Shown: in pieces, positions 1-5,180 of the stretch
How the letters are laid out: every line of letters begins with the position of its first letter
Numbering within the stretch: position 1 is the first letter of the stretch
NCBI GenBank assembly: GCA_016867955.1
Contig: VGIE01000121.1
Coordinates: 1-6,934, forward strand
Direction of reading: 5' to 3'
DNA from: Betaproteobacteria bacterium
GTDB taxonomy: Bacteria; Pseudomonadota; Gammaproteobacteria; Burkholderiales; SG8-39
DNA: 6,934 nucleotides
Program-made: the position numbers and the translations under genes
Notes under the pieces: generated by a model
Databases searched by the model: none
Told to the model about the DNA's origin: nothing
The model's input: only the letters and a program-made list of their open reading frames with translations

Positions 1-705
1 GGGCGCCATTGGGTCGCCGGCGAGCTCGCGGCGCTCGGGCCGCTGTCGCGCGGCGCGCGCTTGACGCTTGCCGTCTTCGCCGGAACCGTCGCCTTGTGGG
101 TGTTCGGCCCCCTCCTCGCCGGTGTCGAGGTGGGCGGGGTGCGCCTGCTGCGCGGCCTGTCCGACAGTGGCGTTGCGGTGCTGGCCGCAGTGCTGCTGTT
201 CTGCCTGCCGGCGGGCGATGACCGGCGCCTGGTGGACTGGCAAACGGCGAAGCGGATTCCCTGGGACGTGCTGGTGCTGTTCGGCGGTGGCCTCGCGCTG
301 GCCGCGGCCATCGACCGCACCGGGGTGGCCGGCTTCCTCGCCAGCCACGCGGGCGGCCTCGCCGGACTGCCGCCGCTGCTGATCTTGCTGGCGGTGGTGG
401 CGCTGACGACCTTCATGTCGGAACTGACGTCCAACACGGCGCAGGTTGCGACATTGGTGCCGCTGCTTGCGGCACTGGCGCCGGCGGCGGGCGTGCACCC
501 CTACCTGCTGATCGTACACCGCACCTTCGCGGCCAGCGCCGCGTTCATGATGCCGGTGGGCGCGCCGCCCAACGCCATTGTCTTCGGCACCGGGCTGATC
601 GGCATCGGGGACATGTGCCGCGCCGGGTTCTGGCTCAACCTGTGCGGCATTGCGCTGGTCACGCTGCTGACCTTCTTGGTGACGGCGCCGGTGCTGATTG
701 GTTGA
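1..705 (+). CDS. SLC13/DASS-family sodium:anion symporter, 5'-truncated by window edge
   Basis: The frame is open from base 1 to a TGA at 703-705, giving 234 visible residues of an inner-membrane protein; the start lies outside the window. The TTG at 61 is an internal codon, not a start, because family-like sequence (ELAALGPLSRGAR) precedes it. Several hydrophobic helices are visible. Family signatures in order are an IPWDVLVLFGGGLALA stretch (about nt 256-306), ELTSNTAQVATLVP (421-462) carrying the SNT motif that helps bind sodium and substrate in this family, and MPVGAPPNAIVFGTG (550-594). The last is the second conserved substrate/sodium loop; I recall TPPNA as usual there, so APPNA is a small deviation. 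Members import di- or tricarboxylates, and some carry sulfate, with sodium; the substrate here is unknown. The gene converges on the MaoC gene, so they are not one operon, but their proximity fits a carboxylate-catabolism locus. Family assignment is secure, specificity is not. Confidence 0.9.
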   Translation, partial: GRHWVAGELAALGPLSRGARLTLAVFAGTVALWVFGPLLAGVEVGGVRLLRGLSDSGVAVLAAVLLFCLPAGDDRRLVDWQTAKRIPWDVLVLFGGGLALAAAIDRTGVAGFLASHAGGLAGLPPLLILLAVVALTTFMSELTSNTAQVATLVPLLAALAPAAGVHPYLLIVHRTFAASAAFMMPVGAPPNAIVFGTGLIGIGDMCRAGFWLNLCGIALVTLLTFLVTAPVLIG

Positions 706-713
706 GGCCGATC

Positions 714-744
714 CCTGCAGCCGCTACGCTATCGCGGCTGCAGG
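714..744. terminator. Hairpin between convergent genes, possible bidirectional terminator
   Basis: Bases 714-724 pair perfectly with 734-744 (11 bp, mostly G/C) around a 9-base loop. The hairpin begins 8 bases after the symporter stop and covers the stop and last codons of the oppositely oriented MaoC gene (stop 729-731). There is no T-run on either side, so intrinsic termination may be weak. The structure and its placement between convergent genes are seen; the function is inferred. Confidence 0.45.
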
Positions 745-1178
745 TGCACCCTCACCTTGCGTTTGCAGGTGGCGACGAGTTCACCGTCCTGGTTGAGGCC
801 TTCATGAAAGAGCTCGACTACGCCGGTGCCGTCGCCCGCCGCCTCCTTGGCGACCACGGTGGTGCGCGAGTAGAGGGTGTCATCGTGAAATACCGGGCGC
901 GGAAATTCCATGTCGGTCAGCAGTACCGTTTCAACCAGGGTGCCGCGCGTGAGGTCGGTGACGGTCTGGCCCAGCATGATGCCCAGCGTGTACAGGCTGT
1001 TGAACAGGTTCTTGCCGTACATGCCCTCGCGCATTGCGAAGTCGGTGTTGATGTGCAGCGGCTGCGTATTCATGGTCATGCAGCTGTACCAGATGTCGTC
1101 GAACGCCGTCACCGTGCGCGATGCTTCGTGGCGATACGTCTTGCCGACCTCGAAATCCTCAAAGTACAAACCGGCCAT
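729..1178 (-). CDS. MaoC-family hot-dog hydratase/dehydratase (MaoC-1)
   Basis: This 149-residue single hot-dog protein resembles the MaoC / (R)-specific enoyl-CoA hydratase group, particularly the mesaconyl-CoA-hydratase-like branch. It would reversibly hydrate an enoyl-CoA in the cytoplasm. The start is the ATG at 1176-1178, preceded by a GAGG (1186-1189) seven bases upstream. The N-terminus FEDFEVGKTYRHE is typical. The active-site segment NTQPLHIN spans residues 37-44: H42 matches the catalytic histidine of the D-x4-H dyad of (R)-hydratases, while the dyad aspartate position is N37. I recall asparagine here as common in the mesaconyl-CoA-hydratase-like branch, so this copy may well be active. 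The later FPRPVFHDDTL (about 92-102) and NQDGELVATCKRK (129-141) fit the family. It is transcribed divergently from the paralog MaoC-2 and probably shares its control region. Family is confident; substrate unknown. Confidence 0.9.
   Translation of the reverse strand: MAGLYFEDFEVGKTYRHEASRTVTAFDDIWYSCMTMNTQPLHINTDFAMREGMYGKNLFNSLYTLGIMLGQTVTDLTRGTLVETVLLTDMEFPRPVFHDDTLYSRTTVVAKEAAGDGTGVVELFHEGLNQDGELVATCKRKVRVHLQPR
1141..1178 (-). repeat. Inverted repeat, left arm (5' end of MaoC-1)
   Basis: The first 38 bases of MaoC-1 match the first 38 of MaoC-2 (1484-1521) at 35 positions, in opposite orientation. An uninterrupted 25-base identity lies at 1144-1168 versus 1494-1518. It covers third codon positions too, unlike the rest of the two genes. 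Confidence 0.85.
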
Positions 1179-1483
1179 CGGGTTGCCTCGTAATGATGGC
1201 GTCTTGTCCGCGCGGCCTGGCTGCGCTGTCGCAGTAGCGATGCGGCAGGCTATCGCGGCGCGGACGCCACCGGTTGACGCGCGGTAAAAAAATATGATTT
1301 ATTCCGAAGTAGCGTTAAACTGCAATGCAATCTCCGACTGCCGCAGGAGCAACCCGGACCGCGGCGCCTTTCAATGCGCGGGCGGTGCCCACAGCGTAGC
1401 AGATGTCACGCAGTTCATGGGCGGCGTGGCGGCCGGACGGCGCTGGGCCGGGGAGTTCCCATTCTCGTGCGGAGGAAGGAAAC
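1179..1483. promoter_or_regulatory. Divergent control region between MaoC-1 and the MaoC-2/CoA-transferase operon
   Basis: These 305 bases separate two divergent starts and hold no convincing gene. An AT-rich core at about 1285-1320 stands out in GC-rich surroundings and is the likely promoter site. On the + strand TTGACG (1274-1279) and TTTATT (1298-1303), 18 bases apart, form a weak sigma-70-like pair. On the - strand TTAACG (1313-1318) and CATATT (1291-1296) are a comparably weak pair. An odd-centred palindrome TGCAATGCA lies just downstream of the core. A GC-rich imperfect hairpin occupies 1205-1266. No regulator gene lies in the window. The region from about 1340 to 1470 shows nothing I can assign before the MaoC-2 ribosome-binding site GGAGGA at 1471-1476. 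The promoter calls are by eye. Confidence 0.5.
1205..1266. repeat. Imperfect hairpin in the probable MaoC-1 leader
   Basis: GTCCGCGC (1206-1213) is the reverse complement of GCGCGGAC (1258-1265). Inside it GCCTG (1215-1219) pairs with CAGGC (1246-1250), and TCGC/GCGA (1229-1232/1237-1240) flanks a 4-base loop. The arms are interrupted by unpaired bases on one side. If MaoC-1 is transcribed from the AT-rich core, this lies in its 5' leader, 27-88 bases before the start. It could be a leader structure, an operator, or chance in GC-rich DNA. Confidence 0.35.
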
Positions 1484-1521
1484 ATGGCGGGTCTGTACTT
1501 TGAGGATTTCGAGGTCGGGAA
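1484..1521 (+). repeat. Inverted repeat, right arm (5' end of MaoC-2)
   Basis: This is the partner of the arm at 1141-1178, with 35 of 38 bases identical when one arm is reverse-complemented. The mismatches are at gene positions 6, 10 and 36, all silent third or first-position changes within codons for the same residue. Confidence 0.85.
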
Positions 1522-1966
1522 GGTCTACCGGCACGAGGTGACCAAGACCTTCACGCTGGCCGACAGCATCCAGGTCACCAGCATGTACATGGAGACCGAG
1601 CCGACCTACCTTGACGAGGAATGGGCCGCAAAGCACGCGCGCAACCGTCGCATCGAGATCAACCCGTTCTACGCGCTCTCCTTCGTGATGGGGGTCCAGG
1701 TAACCGAACTCACGCTCGGCACGACGCTGGGCAATCTCGCCATGACCGACATTTCATTTCCCAACCCGGTGTATCCGGGGGACACGCTGCGCGGCCAGAC
1801 CACCATTCTCGACAAGCGCGAGAGCAAGTCGCGGGGTGACCGCGGTGTCGTGGAGTTCCTGCAGGAAGGCTTCAATCAGCGCGACGAACGCGTCGCCACC
1901 TGCCGGCGCAAGGCGATGATGCTCAGGCGCATCGCCCACGCCACTGCCGCGCAGGGGGAGCGATGA
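1484..1966 (+). CDS. MaoC-like hot-dog protein with altered active site (MaoC-2)
   Basis: The ATG at 1484 is chosen because GGAGGA (1471-1476) sits just upstream and the protein then starts MAGLYFEDFEVGK, exactly like MaoC-1; an in-frame ATG at 1403 would add 27 unrelated residues. The product is 160 residues with the same ungapped layout as MaoC-1 through about residue 110. The C-terminal half (FPNPVYPGDTL near 92-102, KRESKSR near 111-117, a GVVEF segment, NQRDERVATCRRKAMM) fits the mesaconyl-CoA-hydratase-like MaoC branch. The catalytic dyad positions, however, are E37 and Y42 instead of Asp and His, and the following loop (KHARNRRIEIN) is unlike MaoC-1. It may therefore be a structural or binding partner of a catalytic MaoC subunit, or an enzyme with changed chemistry. 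It is the first gene of a probable operon, with its TGA overlapping the next ATG. Fold is confident; activity doubtful. Confidence 0.88.
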   Translation: MAGLYFEDFEVGKVYRHEVTKTFTLADSIQVTSMYMETEPTYLDEEWAAKHARNRRIEINPFYALSFVMGVQVTELTLGTTLGNLAMTDISFPNPVYPGDTLRGQTTILDKRESKSRGDRGVVEFLQEGFNQRDERVATCRRKAMMLRRIAHATAAQGER

Positions 1967-3180
1967 GCCAGTCCGCATCGGCTCCGGGGAAGGCTGGCGC
2001 CCTCGCCGGCATCCGGGTGGTCGATTTCACCCAGGCCATCGTCGGCCCCACGGCGACCATGCTGCTGGCTGATTTCGGCGCCGATGTGATCAAGGTCGAG
2101 CCGCCGGGGGGCGACAGTTCGCGCCGCTGGGGTGAGAACCGCTATGGTGACAAGGGGCAGTACAGCGGTCCCTACCTGTCGATCAACCGCAACAAGCGCA
2201 GCATCGTGCTGGATCTCAAGTCGGCCAGCGGACTCGAAGTGGCGAAGCGCCTTGTCGCCGGTGCCGACGTGTTCATGGAGAACTACCGGCCCGGCGTCAT
2301 GCCGCGCCTGGGGCTGGGCTACGAGGCGATGGCAGCGATCAATCCGCGCCTTGTCTATTGCAGCATCTCCGGCTTTGGCCAGACCGGCCCCGAATCGCAC
2401 CGTCCGGGCTACGACCAGCTGCTGCAGGCCTATGCCGGCCTGCTCAGCGTCACCGGCGAGCAGGGGCGCCCGGCCGTGCGCATCGGCCCGATGTCGATCG
2501 ACATCCTCACCGGCGCGCACTCGGTCATCGGCATCCTGGCCGCGCTGCGCGAGCGCGACCGCAGCGGGCTCGGCCAGTACATCGACGCGGCGCTCTACGA
2601 GACGGCGCTGCACCTGGTCACGCAGTACATTTGCGACTACACCATCAGTGGCGTGGCACCCAGGCGCACCGGGCCGTTCCTGCAGTTCCTGGCCCCCTAC
2701 GGCAACTTCCAGGCAAGCGACCGGGAAATATTCATGGGCTGCGGCACGCAGAAGAACTGGGAACAATTGTGCGCGGAGATCGGCCGGAGCGACCTGACGA
2801 AGCTCCCTGAATTTGCCAGTATCGGGCTGCGTGCCAAGAATCAGACGGCGCTATACGAAATCCTACTGCCGATCTTCCGCTCGAAACCGGCGGCGTACTG
2901 GTGCGATGTGTGTGAGCGGCTGGGCATTCCCTACAGCGTGATCAACGACATCAGCGACGTGGTGCAGAACAAGCAGGCCAAGGCGCGCGATGCGCTGGTC
3001 GGTATCGCCGGGATGGAGGGTTTGCTCACCGCCGGGCCGCCCGTCAAGCTGTCGCGCACCCCGGCGACCGTGCGCACGCCGCCGCCGGACATCGGCGCCG
3101 ACGCGAACGACATCCTTCGCGAACTCGGGTTCGATGCCGCCCAGATCGAGAAGTTGCGCGCGGAGGGGGGTATTGCGTGA
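1963..3180 (+). CDS. CaiB/BaiF family III CoA-transferase
   Basis: This complete 405-residue protein is the usual length for formyl-CoA-transferase-like family III enzymes, which move CoA between acyl-CoA and a free carboxylate through a catalytic aspartate and act as interlocked cytoplasmic dimers. Landmarks are the N-terminal GIRVVDFTQAIVGP and LLADFGADVIKVEPPGGD (about 16-51), NRNKRSIVLDLK (75-86), ENYRPGVMPRLGLGY (106-120), SISGFGQTGP (134-143), PGYDQLLQA (148-156) and IGPMSIDILTG (174-184). D180 is the expected catalytic aspartate. The ATG at 1963 overlaps the MaoC-2 stop as ATGA, with AGGGGGAG just before it, so the two are probably translationally coupled. Known members act on formate/oxalate, carnitine, succinate, mesaconate, citramalate, 2-methylacyl (racemase branch) and bile acid substrates; sequence alone does not choose among them. 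A partner hydratase favours a transferase in a CoA catabolic route. Confidence 0.93.
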   Translation: MSQSASAPGKAGALAGIRVVDFTQAIVGPTATMLLADFGADVIKVEPPGGDSSRRWGENRYGDKGQYSGPYLSINRNKRSIVLDLKSASGLEVAKRLVAGADVFMENYRPGVMPRLGLGYEAMAAINPRLVYCSISGFGQTGPESHRPGYDQLLQAYAGLLSVTGEQGRPAVRIGPMSIDILTGAHSVIGILAALRERDRSGLGQYIDAALYETALHLVTQYICDYTISGVAPRRTGPFLQFLAPYGNFQASDREIFMGCGTQKNWEQLCAEIGRSDLTKLPEFASIGLRAKNQTALYEILLPIFRSKPAAYWCDVCERLGIPYSVINDISDVVQNKQAKARDALVGIAGMEGLLTAGPPVKLSRTPATVRTPPPDIGADANDILRELGFDAAQIEKLRAEGGIA

Positions 3181-3283
3181 GGATCAAAATGCGCGTACGG
3201 AGTTGACCACATGATGTCTCCGCGGGCCTTGCGACCTGCCGGGGATAAGCGTGAACCTTTCGAAATCAAACAGGAGACCAGCA

Positions 3284-4393
3284 ATGAGAACCAGCATCTG
3301 CGACATGTTCGGGATCGATGTCCCGATTTTCGCCTTCACCCATTGCCGCAACGTGTGCGCGGCGGTGAGCGCCGCCGGCGGCATGGGCGTGTTCGGTGCC
3401 GTGACCTTCAGTCCGGAAGAGCTCGAGATCGAGCTCGCCTGGCTGGATGAGCACTGCAAGGGCAAGCCCTATGGCGTCGACGTGGTCATGGCCGATTCCC
3501 GGGTGGAAGGCACTTTCGCGGAAATCGCCGCCAAGATACCGCAGGCCCATCGCGATTTCGTGCTGCAGATCGAGAAGCGCCTGGGCATCCCGCCGCTGCG
3601 CGAACACGCGCCGCCGGCATCGGGTCTGTACCAGCACATGGAACTGCGCAGCACGCACGGCTGGGCGCGGCCGCAGCTGGAGGTGATCTGGAAGCACAAG
3701 GCGGCGGTCGTGGTATCGGCGCTCGGACCCGCCCCGGCCGACGTGGTGGCCAAGGCGCGTTCGCTCGGCATGAAGATCGGCGGGCTCGCGGGCTCGGCGC
3801 GCCATGCGCAGAAGCACATCGAGGCCGGCGCCGACATGCTGGTGGCTGCGGGCGTCGAAGGCGCCGGCCACAACAGCGACCTGTCGACCATGGTGCTGGT
3901 GCCGGAAGTCGTCGACGCGGCCGGCAACGTGCCGGTGCTCGCCGGCGGCGGCATCGGCAACGGCCGCCAGATCGCCGCGGCGCAGGCGTTGGGCGCGCAG
4001 GGCGTGTGGATGGGCTCGGTGTGGCTCACCAGCGAGGAATCCGACATGGACGAGAAGAGCATCGAGCTGATGCTGAAAGCCTCCTCGCGCGACACCATCC
4101 GCACCAAGGCCTACACCGGCAAGCCGACGCGGTTCCTGAATTCGCCCTTCTTCGAGGCCTGGGAGGAGCCCGGTGCCCTCGAGCCGCTGCCCACGCCGCT
4201 GCAGCGCATGCTGGTGTCGGAGACCTTCCACAAGGTGCAGGCCGCCAAGATGAACGAGCTGCTCGCCGTGCCCGTGGGACAGGTGGTCGGCCAGATGAAG
4301 CAGCGCCGCCGCGTGCGCGACATCATGTACGACCTGCAGGTCGAGTATGCCGACACCATGGCGCGCATGTGCGCCATGCAGGAAGGAAACTAG
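3284..4393 (+). CDS. Nitronate monooxygenase-family FMN oxidoreductase
   Basis: The start ATG at 3284 follows AGGAG (3272-3276) by seven bases and gives 369 residues; an in-frame GTG at 3251 lacks such support. The fold is the FMN TIM barrel shared by nitronate monooxygenases (2-nitropropane dioxygenases), FabK-type enoyl reductases and IpdC-like steroid catabolic enzymes. Landmarks are the N-terminal strand with AAVSAAGGMGVFGAVTF (26-42), GADMLVAAGVEGAGHNSD (182-199) where H196 matches the conserved GGH histidine, the phosphate-binding PVLAGGGIGNGRQ (217-229), GAQGVWMGSVWLTSEE (237-252) and SRDTIRTKAYTGKP (268-281). Residues about 72-140 form an extra segment compared with minimal family members, including HMELRSTHGW (118-127). 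The gene lies 103 bases after the CoA-transferase on the same strand; the gap holds no clear promoter or terminator, so co-transcription is likely. Context suggests it acts on a CoA-bound intermediate, not a nitroalkane; this is inference. Confidence 0.88.
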   Translation: MRTSICDMFGIDVPIFAFTHCRNVCAAVSAAGGMGVFGAVTFSPEELEIELAWLDEHCKGKPYGVDVVMADSRVEGTFAEIAAKIPQAHRDFVLQIEKRLGIPPLREHAPPASGLYQHMELRSTHGWARPQLEVIWKHKAAVVVSALGPAPADVVAKARSLGMKIGGLAGSARHAQKHIEAGADMLVAAGVEGAGHNSDLSTMVLVPEVVDAAGNVPVLAGGGIGNGRQIAAAQALGAQGVWMGSVWLTSEESDMDEKSIELMLKASSRDTIRTKAYTGKPTRFLNSPFFEAWEEPGALEPLPTPLQRMLVSETFHKVQAAKMNELLAVPVGQVVGQMKQRRRVRDIMYDLQVEYADTMARMCAMQEGN

Positions 4394-4594
4394 CGCCGGC
4401 ATGCCGGTACCGATGCAACGCGGCCGCCACGGGCGGCCGTTGTGCACCGGTGGCGTGATCATAAAAAGCGTTTCCAGCCAATAGCCAAGCGGATGTTACC
4501 CGTAAATTGATAATATCACTTCGGCGCTCTACCGGCCCCGAGATGCTGCAGGCGAACGCGCCGCCGTGCCGGGGCGCAGCGCCCGGCGAAGCGC
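4394..4594. other. Convergent intergenic spacer with AT-rich patch
   Basis: The flavoprotein gene and slyX converge on this 201-base spacer. It contains a 12-base palindrome CCGGCATGCCGG (4396-4407), the terminator hairpin at 4421-4439 and CACCGGTG (4445-4452). An AT-richer stretch at about 4457-4520 includes an odd-centred palindrome TGATAATATCA (4508-4518). GATAAT at 4509-4514 resembles a -10 box but has no convincing -35 partner. I see no gene here. Confidence 0.5.
4416..4443 (+). terminator. GC-rich hairpin terminator after the flavoprotein gene
   Basis: CGGCCGCC (4421-4428) pairs perfectly with GGCGGCCG (4432-4439) across a 3-base loop, and CAA (4416-4418) can extend the stem to TTG (4440-4442) past a two-base bulge. 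It lies about 28 bases after the stop codon and is followed by a short TTGT instead of a long T-run. The placement fits the end of the MaoC-2/CoA-transferase/flavoprotein operon. Confidence 0.55.
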
Positions 4595-4795
4595 TCAGTA
4601 GTGCGGCGGCACCTCATCGGCGGGCGAGCGCTGCTCGGCGGGGATCGATGACTCGAGCTGGCTGCGCAAGGCGCGAATCTCCTGCTGCAGCTGTTCCATC
4701 TGCTTCTGCTGCCGGAACACCGTTCGGTTGAGTTCCTCGAGCAGGTCCTCGGCGTAGCCCAGCTTGATCTCGAGTTCGGTCAGGCGGTCTTCCAT
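4595..4795 (-). CDS. slyX: SlyX family protein
   Basis: This complete 66-residue protein starts at ATG 4793-4795, with GAGG (4803-4806) seven bases upstream, and stops with TGA at 4595-4597. It matches SlyX in length and pattern: an acidic, heptad-rich helix beginning MEDRLTELEIKLGYAEDLLE, continuing LNRTVFRQQKQMEQLQQEI to about residue 50 (a probable coiled coil), then a proline-rich tail ending VPPHY, the hallmark SlyX C-terminus. The function of SlyX is poorly defined; in enterobacteria it was named for lying beside slyD. Neither slyD nor another usual neighbour is visible here. It has no evident link to the CoA gene cluster and is separated from it by a terminator. Confidence 0.93.
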   Translation of the reverse strand: MEDRLTELEIKLGYAEDLLEELNRTVFRQQKQMEQLQQEIRALRSQLESSIPAEQRSPADEVPPHY

Positions 4796-5168
4796 GACGA
4801 TGCCTCATTCGCGGTATTGAATCCTTGCCCCCATTGCAGGTCGTACTCCGCGACGGGTTCTCGGAGTCCCGGCAATGCGCGGGGACATATCGCCTCGCGC
4901 TCCCCTCAGTCGGGACGCCTGACGGCAATTCCGTGAGGCGCTGCCAGTAGCGGGCCTGGCTTTCCATGCGTCGCGCAGCCACGCGGCGAGGCCCAGCCCG
5001 GCGCCAGCCTGCAGGCGCATCAGCATCCTGCGCCGCAGTGCCCACCGCGAAAGCCAGTGCGCTACTGTGGCGCTGTCGTCCGAGAAGTGCGTGTGGTCAT
5101 GCGGTGATTGTAGTCCCGCCGCGCCGCAGGCCTGCGTGGCGGCGCATAATCCGGCCTCCCTTCCGACA
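4796..5168. other. Stretch of uncertain coding status between slyX and the DUF255 gene
   Basis: No recognisable gene fills these 373 bases. A minus-strand frame is open from above 5100 down to a TGA at 4805-4807, ending nine bases before the slyX start, with possible ATGs at 5026 and 5182. From about 5100 to 4960 it has GC-rich third positions and a plausible segment (WALRRRMLMRLQAGAGLGLA). Below about 4960 its codon use deteriorates and a neighbouring frame (containing ARYWQRLTELPSG) looks more protein-like. This could be a decayed or frameshifted small gene, or only high-GC noise. It must also hold the slyX promoter and the promoter of the DUF255 gene. I do not call a gene. Confidence 0.4.
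5145..5150 (+). promoter_or_regulatory. Possible -10 box for the DUF255 gene
   Basis: CATAAT matches the sigma-70 -10 consensus at five of six bases and lies 18 bases before ATG 5169 and 30 before ATG 5181. No good -35 hexamer is seen 16-18 bases upstream. If used, transcription would begin only about 12-25 bases before the start codon. Confidence 0.25.
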
Positions 5169-5180
5169 ATGTTCCCGTTC

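Noticed and set aside
615..1193. Plus-strand open frame (192 codons) spanning the symporter end and the MaoC-1 region
   Set aside because: It overlaps the symporter in another frame and runs antisense to MaoC-1, crossing the terminator hairpin; no protein-like features.
1403..1483. N-terminal extension of MaoC-2 to an upstream ATG
   Set aside because: The 27 extra residues have no counterpart in MaoC-1, and the ribosome-binding site GGAGGA directly precedes ATG 1484.
1876..2766. Minus-strand open frame (296 codons)
   Set aside because: It is antisense to the CoA-transferase, with no ribosome-binding site or family signature seen.
3181..3283. Separate promoter for the flavoprotein gene (TTGACC at 3203-3208)
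   Set aside because: No acceptable -10 hexamer occurs at 15-19 bases downstream, so co-transcription with the CoA-transferase is simpler.
3266..4462. Long minus-strand open frame (398 codons)
   Set aside because: It is antisense to the NMO-family gene and has low-complexity composition with no recognisable domain.
4490..4545. tRNA-like element on the minus strand (GGTAGAGC resembles a D-arm)
   Set aside because: No T-arm GGTTCGAAT-type sequence, acceptor stem or cloverleaf can be built around it.
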